A stretch of 64,000 nucleotides of DNA from Turbatrix aceti (Eukaryota; Nematoda; Chromadorea; Rhabditida; Panagrolaimidae), in the NCBI GenBank assembly GCA_963969345.1, contig OZ017767.1:5112739-5176738 (forward strand), given 5' to 3'. Shown here in pieces: positions 1-11,500 of the stretch. How positions within the stretch are numbered: the first letter of the stretch is position 1; every line of letters begins with the position of its first letter. The notes under the pieces are model-generated. The model did no database searches, had not been told where the DNA came from, and saw only the letters and a program-made list of their open reading frames with translations. Position numbers and translations under genes: made by a program.

Positions 1-362
1 CCGTCGCCCATAAACTGTCTGAATGCGTTTTAGTGGCGATTACTACTCGTGTTACAAAGTTTGGACGACTTGATTTACCCGCACTTTGACGTGCACACAT
101 GCGCCTCCCGACCAATGAATTATGATTACATTTATCTTGGTCATGTCAAATATTGTGACAAGAACAATCCCGCGATACTTCATTCTGTCACATTGACAAT
201 CAACGATAATTCACCCCCGCGAGAGGGGCGAGAGATTTATGCTTTATCGCTTGATGGCCCCCGTCCGCGTGTTGTTTATGGGGTGTTGCGAGTTGTCACC
301 AGGCGCGGGATTGCGTAACACGGGATTGGACACGGACACTGACCACCTTCTGCTTTTTTCAG
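1..362. other. Upstream or intronic sequence before the first visible MEIS exon
   Basis: I see no convincing coding sequence here. The stretch ends in a T-rich splice acceptor at 360-362, so it is probably an intron of the MEIS gene, whose earlier exon or exons would lie outside the window, or the outron of a trans-spliced message. The short open frames in it have no recognisable protein character. Confidence 0.5.
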
Positions 363-480
363 GCAGGTGCGCGTTCCGACGTATAAACGAAGCAGAGGAA
401 ACGACGCTAGGCCAAGGTGCGCTTCGACCGACTGTGCAACAAGTACAAACTGCTTCAAGCAACTGGCTCCCGAGTTGCCA

Positions 481-3400
481 ATGATGTACCAGCCGGGCGA
501 CGTGTCTAACGTCAACGGCGATCACCCCACGACTTCCGCAGGCGATTCCCTTCCGGCAGCAGCCGCCGCGGCTTCGCTCAACTTTTTCAACAGCGTGAAC
601 ACTGATGTATCCGCTGCCGCAGCCGTCGCAGCCGCCGTCGGGAGCAGCTACGGCGGAGGTCTTGCGCCGACGACGATTGCCGGCGGCCTGCAGGACGACG
701 AGCTAATTCGCATGGAAAAGCAGGCCATATTTACGTGAGTTTTTGAATGCGCTTTGGGAATGGAATGCGGAGGGGTACGGTAGGAGGACTCTGCCAGCGG
801 GGGGACTTATTTCCGCTGCTGGCTATCGATTGGCACGCTCGCATGACAGCAGCGGCAGCCAGCAGCGACATCCTCGATGGCACAGTTTTTTTTCTGCGGA
901 GTTTTTTTCAACGACGAGACCGGCACCGGGAACATGCAAGGTGCGGCCAGGTGTCGCCATAAATTTCCGTGAATGATCCCCGTAAATCTTGCGAAATGCC
1001 ACACACCACAGTGAAATGACAGGTTTCGGGCGAGAGAATTGCTTCACTTTACAAATAGACTTGGCATACCACTGACCAGCCGTGTGGCGATCGATTTTTG
1101 TTTACGAATGTAATAATAATTTGAAAGGAGGAAAAACAAAATCGATAGGCACTGAACTGATCTGATTGCACGTCTGCGCAGACAGGCGCGCAGGTGAGAC
1201 TTGTTGTCACACATGGGCGCATTTTGCCTGTCGCCCTCCGGTCTTATCACGTAGTTATGTTAGAAAGAGCTGTTTTTTGCTATACCGGTGGCGACACCAT
1301 TCCAAATACCTGAAAGAAGTGCGTAAAAAACCGCGTTTATCTCCTGACTTGTGTTTTCATCCCAGTCGAGAGCGCGTCGTCGAGCACCGGTGTCACAATC
1401 GATGCTCGGTGATTGATGGCTTCTCGCTGTGATTTCCAGCAGGCAGGAGTAGCGCAAAAAACCTTTACAACGCGAGTTTTTTTGAGCCTAAGACGGTGTG
1501 ACTTGGGGGTTGCGTAGACGTTCGCTGTATACCGTTCGCCACTTTTTTTGTAGGAATGACTTTCTTATCTGCCCAGCTGTAGTGATTTGTGATTTTTGAA
1601 CCAGAAATGACCATATTTGTATTTCAGGCACCCGTTGATGCCGCTTCTGACCTGTCTGCTCGAAAAATGCGAGTTGGCGACTTCGACCCCTCGCGACCTC
1701 CACGACCTGAGCTCCGGGAGCTCCGTATGCACCGCTATGTCGTTCAAGGAGGACATCGAGGAGTTCATCAAGCTCCAGGAGCAGCAGCCCACCTACTGCC
1801 CCTCCAATCCGGAGCTTGACAATTTTGTAAGTTTTTTTGAGTCTGTTGCATCGTTTATTTGAATAATTTCAGATGCTGCTGGCCATCCAGATGCTCAGAA
1901 TCCACCTGCTCGAACTCGAAAAGGTGCACGAGCTCTGCGACAACTTTTGTGGCAAATACGTAAACAACCTTAAGGCCAAGATGGTCATGGACGTAGGGGC
2001 CGACGATCGATCCGCGAGCACCCGTCCGGCTTCTTCCATGTCTTCGCCGAGCAACACGGGCGCTTCGAGTTCGTCCCCGGCCGTGGCGACACCCATGCAA
2101 CCGATGCAGCCGCTGTACTCGTCGGGCTACGACACGAATCACATGCAGCACACGCCGGGGCCGACTTCTGCTGCTTCCATTGATGTAAGTTGGACTGGCT
2201 GATGAGTTTTATCAGCGACGTTCGCTTCCCTGGGATTGTTGCTTTACGTAATTGCTCATTCTCACTTTTGTGGGCTAAAATTAATTATTTAGTAATTTTG
2301 TTTGTCGAGTAAAAATTGGTTTTTTTTGGCTTTTTTGTGCAGGAGCTTGCGCGTTAGCTTGGGCGACTGACAGTTTTGATGGGCGCTGAAACCCCAGAAT
2401 AACGCAACCTGTCTTCAGACGCGTCACCACTCCTCACAGACACCCCAGGCTCTGGATCACTCGATAGTGTCGGGCGGTGGCGGGAACACGTCAACGTCCG
2501 GTGACATGCAAGCGGGTCTCAATTCAAACAGCTCAGCTCACGATCTCAGTTCTATATCCCAGACTTCACATGGGTAAGTGACTCGCTCTTTTGCTTCTCA
2601 TTTGATGATCTGTGGATTTATTTCAGCCTTCTGGACGCGAATGCCGTCAACGAGTATCACCAGCATCTCAGCGAGTCGGATTACAAACCGCAAATCGCTG
2701 GTCTCGAAACGGGCTCTGATGGAGGTTGGTTTTCTTTGAAATTTACTACTTCCTATCCTCTCTGGATCTTCCTACCTTCCTTCCTTCCTTCTCTCCCCTC
2801 GAGTTGAGTTTTTTGCAAGGTGGTGGACCGTCTCCTCCTTTTTTGGCCCTCTTTTTCTTTCCAGTTTTTTTCCCTCACTCGAGATACATAATACATAACT
2901 TCTGATTCCTGCTGACTTTTTTTTATTGTTGTTGGATGCGTGCGCACTGATTGGCGGATTTTTTGGCCGCTTGGCACCGCACTCCTCGATTTGATCCATT
3001 TTCCCTCACTCCTCTTTGATGTCTGATTCCTCCTCGAGTTTTACTAACACGAACGCACTCCAGATGGCCTGGCATATAGCTTTTTGGCGCGCGAAAGAGC
3101 CGATGGCTATTGCTCAGATTTTTTGAAATCCCCCTGCCTTGGCTACCGACTTTTTGGCGCGCACCAGAGTGTGAAGCTATTTGAACGGGGCGCGATTTAG
3201 CGAATTAGGCGATCCGAATTAAGCGAGAAGGGGGCCTATTGACTTTAGGTCAGTTTTCAATTTGTGATGAAAAAAATAGCGAATCGTGCAAACATGCTTC
3301 GTATTCGACTGTTGTTACAATAACGGGCATATACACTGCCTTAGCGGGGCAATAATTGCGAAAATGAGGCAGGGGACAGTAGTCAGGAGGCAGTGCATTT

Positions 3401-6400
3401 GACAGCTTGTCACTCACACACAACACCGACTCGCCAACGTTTAATTAAAACGTAGATCGGGCGAGTGAGAGCAGAGCGCGCGCGGGGTCTCGGGATAAAC
3501 GGAGCGGGCCGGGAGAGGGGGTGGAGTTTGTGAGAGAGGCACACGCGCACCGTGCACCCGTTCCACACACCGTAGCTGCGGGTGGAGGAGGGAAAAAGTT
3601 ATCGTAGCCTAGCTGGCTACTGCGCCAAACACGAACACGGGAATGAATATACACAAACAAAGATAGAGTATCGCATCCCCCCCCCCTTCGAAATTCGACG
3701 AAGAAAGCACCCAGACGCTCTCATTTGCTGTATGTCGTCTTGTGTGATCACACATTCCGTTAACTAACTACTTTTACTAGCTAACTGTCAAGCAAGCATT
3801 GCTCGGAGCACATTTGCTTCGGTCACCTACAAACCTACTTGTATTCTTTGGTTTGCTATCGTTTGTGAATTGTGTGCGTGTGTGACTTTTGTGTTATCAC
3901 TGGTGGCACCGGCATTTGATGCACGAACTCAAATGGACGCCGTCATTCAAGACGGATGAACCGCCGCCCCAGCTGCCGGCTCCCGGTTCTGCGCCGACGC
4001 AGCAGCTCTGTTTCCACCTGACACCGCTGCTCGCGTGCCACATTAACCCGCCTAACCATTCAGATGCGTCGTCGCAGGTCTTTGGCAACGGCACCGGCGA
4101 CGGGAACACGCCTTCGGACGTCGTCATGCACCAGCAGCAGAACGCGGGGCTGGTGCCCTTCAGCGGGCCTTCGGACGTCGTAGATTTCACGTCATCCGCT
4201 GCAGCGAGCTACCATGAGCTCCAGAATCACCACTACCAAGCACAACGTACTGTAATTTTTTTGATTTGATTTGATTTTGAGTTGCACGCTGCTTTTTTTG
4301 CACAAATCACACTCACAACTCGCTTTTTTGTTCGCTGGTCGTGCAAAGACCCTAACTGATTTCAGAAAACGGCTGTGGCACGGCTTCGTTCGCGTTCATG
4401 CCGACTCTCAAGGACGACGGGGGGCTCCACGCTGTAGGTGCTGGTCTGGACGCGAATGGCTTCAGCCTGGCGTACGGCCTCGATCAGGCCTGCTACGATC
4501 CCTACGCGGGGGCCCACTCGCTGCTCCTGCCGACCGGAGCGATGAGCGAGGGCCTCTTGCACGGCTCGGGGCCCGCCATCGACGACCCGCTCTCCGCCGA
4601 CGGCACCACGCACGCCTCGACGTCGAAGAACAGCACGCCGACGCCCAATTCGTCTTCTGCCGCGGCGGCTGCGTCAAAGAAGCGTGGCTGCTTTCCGAAA
4701 TCAGCGACGAACAAACTCAAGCACTGGCTTTTTCAAAATCTTTCGGTAGAACGCTTTTTTTGTTTTAATTTTTTTTGTAAAATCTTACACACATTTGCAC
4801 TTTTTTTTAATTGCTTTTCTTGAGTTGAGTGCACTGAATCAATCGTCGGTGATACACAAGTGCCACCAGCACCGCTAATTTTTGTGTTCAGTCCGCATGC
4901 TTTTTTTGCCTGCTTACCAGTCCTCGTTCGTTCGTTTACGCCCTGTTGCTTGATTGAGCTTCATCGCTTTTGTCACTGCCGCCGCCACTGCCGCTGCCGT
5001 CGCCGTCACTGGCATCTGTCTCGTCTGCTTGCTTTTCGATCATCATGTCCTCTCGTTTATCTTGTGCTGCGTTGGGGGGATTCCCGCATGCCCCCAGGGG
5101 CTGTGGGTGGTCTCGGTCTGGTCCTTTGTCAGCTCAGCTCTCTTCTGTTCTTGGAGGGCGCAAGTTCACCGCCTTGCAGACCACTGCTTTTCGATTTTGT
5201 ATTTAGCAACAGTCTTTTAAAACAGCTGTTTTGGAGTGCTTTTTGAAACACATTTTTATCATTTTTGAATGCCCCAAAAATGATCAAATCCGAATTTTCT
5301 GAAAACGATCGGTGCAGCAGCTCCGCTTATCTTTCCCAATCCTTCGAAGCTCTTTGAGATCCGATCCAGCTCTCTGTCCCACTCTCTTGCCCCCACCCCA
5401 CCCCGCCCGCTTCCTGACCCCATGTTGCTCGTTTTAGGCGAAGAATCGCTCTCGATGTGCGGCTCTCTGCCGGAAGACGGAGGCCGCGACTCTGCATCGA
5501 GCGAAGGCGTCGGTAACGGCGCAGAGCACGCCGCGCCTTCGTCGGTAGCTGCAAACGGCAAACGCAAAGTGCCGAAGGTCTTCTCGAAAGAGGCCATCAA
5601 TAAATTCCGCTCTTGGCTGTTCCAAAACTTAGCGGTCGGTGATTGGCATTTTTTGTAGCGACAAAAAAATTAATTTTGTCTCGTTTACTTTTTTTTAATT
5701 TCGGCACTGTTTTTGACGAGTGTCCTGTTATTTTAGCATCCCTATCCGTCAGAGGAGCAGAAGAAGCAACTCGCCAATGACACGGGACTCACCATTCTCC
5801 AAGTCAACAACTGGTAAGCTAACTAAATGTTTTTTTTTCGCTGAAAACATGGATTGGGATTTTCTAGGTTTATCAATGCGAGGCGCCGAATCGTGCAGCC
5901 CATGATTGATTCCAATAACCGGGCTGGCAAATCTCCGCACGTCAACGTCTTCAAGAATCGCCGACGGCGGAACAGTGGCAGCAGCCCGTCACCAGGTACG
6001 TTGATCTTTACAGTATCCCTTGTTTTTGTGGGGGAAGTGCGCGAAAAATCTTCGTCATCAGACGGATTAACTTTGTTTGCACTTTTATTGGCGCCTCGTG
6101 CGTGCGCAGTCGGGTGCGCGGTGTGTCAACAAAATTGCTATGAAGCTTCTCGTCACCGAACTGGCTTGTTCGAATGTATCTAATATAAATCCTTCCTTTT
6201 GCTGTATCCCAGGGAGTACTGTAAACTGGGGGCTTTTTCATTTTTCATTTTCAACTCCCGCAGGCTTATTTTTTTTTTTCAGATGCTCTGAGCTCCACAC
6301 CTGGCAGCGTGCCCTACACCGCTCCTCCAGAAGCCGTGAACCCCTTGATGGCACCGATGTCGAACGCTGCAGTGACCGCAGCTTCGGCGTACCCGCCGAT

Positions 6401-6539
6401 GTTCGCGAATCCCTACGCCATGAATTCCTTCCAGAATCCGGCATTCGCTCAGCACATGTTCATGCCCCAGATGAACCCATACGGCGCCGGTCAGCCGTGG
6501 GGAATGGACACTCTGGGCTCCAGCAACCCCGGGCAGTAG
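481..6539 (+). CDS. unc-62/hth/Meis homolog: MEIS/Homothorax/UNC-62 family TALE homeodomain transcription factor
   Basis: This is a nuclear DNA-binding partner of PBX/Extradenticle and Hox proteins. Coding exons: 481-734, 1628-1826, 1873-2184, 2419-2573, 2627-2724, 4064-4246, then either 4366-4745 or 5438-5634, then 5737-5813, 5868-5995 and 6283-6539. Phases fit throughout and give about 680 or 619 residues. Exons 2 and 3 encode the MEIS/PREP PBX-interaction region: [14 protein letters not shown] for the first half and [15 protein letters not shown] for the second. The homeodomain has the three-residue TALE insertion context [12 protein letters not shown] and recognition helix NNWFINARRR, both nearly identical to the family. 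The amino end is rich in Ala and Ser, and the tail after the homeodomain in Pro, Met and Ala. The start was set at the Met-Met pair at 481/484. The exon opens at 363 behind an acceptor and its frame is open upstream of 481, so a more distal start is possible. Confidence 0.97.
3064..3200 (+). other. Possible alternative terminal exon of the MEIS gene (no homeodomain)
   Basis: A splice acceptor (ACTCCAG at 3057-3063) is followed by an open frame that continues in the phase left by the donor at 2724, for 45 codons, and ends in TAG at 3198-3200. Use of this exon would stop the protein before the homeodomain while keeping the PBX-interaction region. Homeodomain-less forms of Homothorax and MEIS are known in other animals. 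The acceptor is weaker than the TTTTCAG sites used elsewhere in this gene, and the encoded residues resemble nothing I know. It may be ordinary intron sequence. Confidence 0.25.
4366..4745 (+). other. MEIS alternative homeodomain exon A (canonical type)
   Basis: This 380-nt exon enters in phase 1 and leaves in phase 0. Its last part encodes the amino arm and helix 1 of the homeodomain, [19 protein letters not shown], close to the usual MEIS form. It joins in frame to HPYPSEEQ at 5737. Before the homeodomain it carries about 100 residues of low-complexity linker rich in Gly, Ala and Ser. It cannot be spliced to exon B (5438-5634) without breaking the frame. Confidence 0.88.
5438..5634 (+). other. 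MEIS alternative homeodomain exon B (divergent type)
   Basis: This 197-nt exon has the same entry phase (1) and exit phase (0) as exon A. It ends with a second version of the homeodomain start, [19 protein letters not shown], then LFQNLA. The helix 1 core is kept, while the arm that reads the DNA minor groove differs. The Pro-Lys typical of MEIS is replaced by Ser-Lys. It has a good acceptor (CGTTTTAG) and a donor at 5635. Confidence 0.85.
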
Positions 6540-7075
6540 TGATTGCTACGCACAGTACAACGAATCCAAAATCAACAAGTCAGACAACTCAGAGCTTTCC
6601 CAAGACCCTCCACTCCCACCCCATCCCTCCGATCGGATCTCCCGTCAGCCCCAAAAAGAAAGAAAGTTTATCACTCGGCCTTTTGTACGTACACTCACTC
6701 ATCGGCCCCGCCCCCGCCATGTCCTCTGCCACCCGCATCGTACAAAGCCCACTTGGATCGATACAAATGCTCCCACGACGATAATCAACTATCAGCAGTG
6801 ATTCAAGTTACTTTTATTATTTTTACTGATTCCTAGACCCCTTCCCCCATCGTGTTCGCTGATTCGGCGGCGTTTAAGATGTCGTTTTTTATTTTTACAT
6901 AAAGAGTAAACTCTGTTCGTCAGGATTCATTCGGGAATGGACAAAAAACTCCTTTTATTGTGATTATGGTGGTTATTAATTAATTAATTAATTTTTAACA
7001 AGCGGAAAGCAAGCCGTAGTCGTCAGCTGCCGGCGGGCGTTATTTTGTACCAGTGGTTGTTCTCGGCGTTTGCGA
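6540..7075. other. Convergent 3' region between the MEIS and F-box genes
   Basis: The 3' untranslated regions of two tail-to-tail genes share this stretch. On the minus strand an AATAAA signal lies at 6959-6954, 117 nt past the F-box stop codon. No canonical AATAAA follows the MEIS stop on the plus strand; only variants such as CATAAAG near 6898 are present. A run of TTAA repeats lies at about 6976-6993. Confidence 0.6.
6954..6959 (-). terminator. Polyadenylation signal AATAAA for the F-box gene
   Basis: This is a perfect AATAAA on the minus strand, 117 nt downstream of the stop codon at 7076, at the usual distance for a short 3' untranslated region. Confidence 0.55.
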
Positions 7076-8499
7076 TCAGCCAGAAGCCGCGGCCTCGGGG
7101 TGTGAAAGAAGGAGCGCGCACTCCACGCTGTGCCGGGGCTGGAGGCGTTTGGCGCGAAAGAGATCGTGAAGGATATTGAGTTCAGGATCATGAATAAGGC
7201 TCGGCTCAAGATTTGTCACGATGTGCACTGTGCCGGTCTGCGGCTGCGGCTGGGCTGACGTGTTGAACATGCGGAAAGCATGACTGACGAAGGTTTTCAC
7301 CTGTGTAGGTGTAACTCGGACAGCGCCAAAGTCGGAAACAATGGGTTTGCAGCCAGCTCGTTTCTGAAGGCTTTGCAGGTGAGCGAGCAGTCCACTAGAC
7401 GAAAAGCCGGTTACGCATGTGGCGAAATCGACGTGTTGCGGTCCCTGCGCTGTCTTCCAATGCCGTAGGAGCTCGTCGGTGAGTCCGGCAAAAACCTGTC
7501 CTGGACGAGGTCGAATGACCAGCGACTCCAGCGAGATCAGCGTTGTAAAAACGTCGTCGACGCAGACCCTGTCCGCGCCTTCGCAGATTTCGATGCTCAA
7601 CGACGAACATTGAGTCTTTGCCAGCAACGCGCCGAGCATTGCAGGGCTCATCTGCAGCTTGCAGAGTGTGAAGGAAACGCGTTGGACGCTGGAAACGTCG
7701 ACAAAGGGCAGCAGAAATTGGGACAATATTTCGTCTGTGACGGTGATGCCTTCGAACACCAGTGCGCCTTCAAAGACGAATTGTCGCACTGCGGTGTTCA
7801 GAGACCGAACCAGATCGGGTGAGAAACGGGAGCCCGCTTCGGTCTCGACGTGGTCGTATTCTACGGGAACGTCGTTCTTTTTTGTCTGTAGTGACACGGA
7901 AATTCGCCTGGGGCTGGAGAAGTTGTAAGAGCAGTGGGGCCTCAGTCGGCCGATGGCACGTCGCGGAATTCTGTCGTGTTCAAGGTGCACTCTGAAATAG
8001 GAAAAATGCAATTTTGTATTTTCTGGAAATGGAATCAGAAATTTCAAATGGTAAAAAAATTAGAAACGCGAATCAAGTAAGTTTAATTTTGGATAACGAG
8101 CTATGTTCCATCGATCAAAAAGTACAACTTTGAGTTCACGATGTATACTTAAAACGTACTTTAAACAAAATAAGTTTGATTTCGGCGCATCACACTTATT
8201 TGTTTTCGATCAAAACAGAAACGCACAAACCTAATTTGTTTCACTTTGGGCCTTGCCAGCATGTACGCGGACCGCGTGGCTACGCGCCAGAATCGCTTAG
8301 AAACTGAACGCGCTCTGTAGACATCGGAAGCTGATTTGAACTGTTTGAAGATGGATACGATGACTTCATCCGGCAGCGATGCCATTGAGACTGCGGATGT
8401 CGAAGGTCCGGCAACTCCGGGTGCCAGGGTCTCCGATTTGAACGGATTTGATGCGGGGACAGCGTCGGATTCAGTGGCAGCAGAGGTGGACGGCGGCAT
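7076..8499 (-). CDS. F-box protein, otherwise unrecognised
   Basis: There are two exons, 8499-8231 and 7991-7076, joined in phase 2, for about 394 residues. An F-box lies near residues 40-80: SLPDEVIVSIFKQF, then RARSVSKRFWRVATRS. F-box proteins link substrates to Skp1-Cullin ubiquitin ligases. The remaining roughly 310 residues have no clear repeat. Their alternating hydrophobic pattern recalls the divergent C-terminal substrate domains of nematode F-box families, but I cannot assign one. A TTTTTCAG acceptor ends one base before the ATG at 8499, which suggests a trans-spliced leader. An in-frame ATG at 8514 lies upstream of that acceptor and would be removed by such splicing. The target protein is unknown. 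Confidence 0.8.
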
Positions 8500-8503
8500 G
8501 CTG

Positions 8504-11500
8504 AAAAATGGCATTGATTCGGTTCAGAAGATTAGAAAAGCGAGGCGCGTTTAAATCCAGAGCTCGCTCGGAAGGATTGGTTTGTTTTCCGCGGCGCGAC
8601 ACGAATATGCACCCACACCCAAACTCCTGCATTGGCCCCGGGCTGTCAGTTGCAACTCAGTTGTCCGCGCTCCAGGAGAAGGCTTATCACGGCGGCGCGG
8701 ACCCCATGTGTCAAAAAGAGCTGACGCAGCGCAGCGACGGCGGCGCGTGTGTCGTCGCCAGCTGCCAATCGGGGCCGCGTTGTCGTGATATCATGAGAGT
8801 GAGAGCTGTCAGCTCGGAGGAAAGGAGATGATTGCGGCCTGCCCGAGCCCGAGGTGACAGCCAGAATGCGTCAAAATATGCTTAAATCAACAGAATTCAT
8901 CTTTTGACTGACAGCGAGTTATGTTGTACGCGCCGTACCGTCACACCTTCGGGGCTGGGTTCGATGGTCGCTTCCAGTCCCCCACCCGATCCAAGTAAGA
9001 TAACAGCACCCGACCCCAAGCGTCGTCGACCAAACAGGAAGCAACAGTTTGGACCCCGAACAAGCAAGCCCTGCTAATTGAACCTCGTTAAGCCTGCCGC
9101 CACCACTGCAGGCAGGCAGCCGGGAAACCAGACCATCTCTCTCTCACTCAAACAAGTAGTAACGACCACCCTACGCCGTGCCTTAACGAGTTGCATGTCA
9201 CATGCCCCCGTGCCATGGACGTTGTCGTTGACAAATTCATTCAATCTGCTTTACAACGGCAGCCTGTGGCTGTGGTTGTCATTGCGCATGCCCGCGAGAA
9301 GAACAGCTTAAACAGATTTTAACCACAAAAAATTCGAACAAATGGCTGAATTTGTTCTTATCTCACAAAAAAACACGGTTTGTTAGAAAACGGATTCACA
9401 GAAGAAGAAGAAAAACGGTCTTCTTATCAAAAAAACGCAAACAACCGCGTGCTTTACTCCGAAAAAAGTCTAGAATGAGGAGGAATTGCGAATCTCGTGA
9501 ATCAAATCAGCACGAATCGATAAAACGTAATCACGTCAGCGTGGCAATAAAATGTTCATCGATGCCCGTCAATCAGAACAGGCGAATTCTTAAGTTTAGA
9601 TCATACGTTGCAAACTCTGGACAATCCCTCTCTTCACAAAACAGCCAGACTGCTACCGCCGCGCAATTTTATGTCGTGAAATGAGGTGGAAACTGCGACA
9701 AAGTACAGCATGGAGCCGAGCCGACGACACATCAAACACGGACTCGTACAAGTTTTCGCTCGTAAAAGTCGTCAACGTGCGCGGTCGTCGGCGTGCTGGA
9801 GGGCGAACACAGCATCTAACAGCACGTCGTTCCCACGAAGTGAGAGACCATGGCATCACCGACGATCCAGCTCACCTTGGGGTACTGTAGGGGGAGGTCG
9901 TCGACTGGCGGAAACACCGTAAGCCGCCAGTGCATTGGGGACCGGGTTGTGCAAACAGGCAGCCGGCACGCAAGCCTCGCAATTGGCCGACCGACCGACC
10001 GACCAGCCGTCTGTCACAGACACCAACCAACCTTTGCTACCAGTCAGCATAGCTAGCCTCCGGGATAACGACGCCAAAAAGTCATAAAACAAGCAATTTC
10101 ATCTACATGACAGGCGGGAGAGCAAAAAAGACCTCAGGAAAGGGGAGAAAGCTAACTTGCAGCCGTTCAGCCCGACGGAGCCTCTACCGTAAAGCTCGAA
10201 AATCAAGCTGTAGTTATAACTACTTTGCCGACCGTCGGGTCGGGCGATAGACCACCAAAGTACCGTTATCAGAGGACCTAGGCAGACCACCGAGCATCGC
10301 GGCGCACTGACGCCGCAGCTTATCTCCTCTCCTCTCTCCGCTTGCTCAGTTGAGTTGCCACACGCCGAAGAAAAAGAAGTTGATATCTATTGCAACTTCC
10401 CGGTTTGGGAAGAGAAATAGAAACAAGGAAGCAAGATCAGGCATCATTGAGAAGACGCCAGCGGTCGAGAAGACGTCAACAATTGGTGGGGACTCTGCCA
10501 ATCAAAAAAAATGATCGACGCGTAAACACGCAGCTAATTCACGAAGGTGTCCATCAAAGGGACACGGAAGAATGGACCATCGATTGCGATAGCATACATA
10601 GCTGGCAGTGTCATCAAAAAATGCGCGTGCAAAACAATCCGTCAGAATGACACCTTGCTGCAAAAATTGGCGATCACAACAAACATAACTGCTGCTTATC
10701 GCGCTCAACGCAGCTCGATGGGGGTTACCGTAGGGATGGATCATCAGCCTTCTTCTGAGAGAAAAGAAAACAATTTGGTTATCTCCTATCCGTAATCGGG
10801 CAAGACAAGACAAAACGACACCGTATAGGGGGGTTGTAAAAGTAGAAATGAGCAAATGAGTCGCGTGCCGGTCGGTCTAACGACTTTCCAGCGACTCTGA
10901 CTCCCGAATGAATGCAATACACGACCGGGTAGAAGGCACGTAGCTGAGTGAGTTCTTCCAGTGACCAACCCCCCCCCCCTTCTGCGGCACAGGGCCCGCC
11001 GGGAATCCGCAATCGGATGGCCACACGAATAAACTTATTGGAACTCTTGCCTGCCGGTCGGAACATGGGAAAACAAGGTCGGCGCGAAGACAATGCATTC
11101 AAAAATTCACCTGGAACATGCTTTCGAACACGACATGACAGGATCGGCGCAAACCCGGAAGGTGCACTCCAGCAGCGGGGACCCGGCCGACCAAGCACTC
11201 GCAACAAGTGCGAAAATGCCAGTCTACCGTAATCGTAATTAGCCGCGATCAAGTCAAGCAGGACGACGCAATGCACTCACTGATTTCGTCTCTGGCGTTC
11301 CCGGGAAAAAGGCCGACGCAGGCTAGCCCTTGGTATGTTTTTAATGCCCGAATCAAGCGGGCGGATCAAAGGCGGCGTCTATGCCATCATCCGGCAGATT
11401 GCAAACATAAAAATTTTGTGAGCACTCTGCGATCTGCTTTCCCATCACCAGAACAGAGAGAGTATCGCGTACAAAAAAAATTCGGTGGTTGATGTGTTCT

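Noticed and set aside
9352..9684. Lys/Arg-rich open frame of 110 codons
   Set aside because: It comes from an A-rich stretch with AAG/AGA runs and has no domain or splice context.
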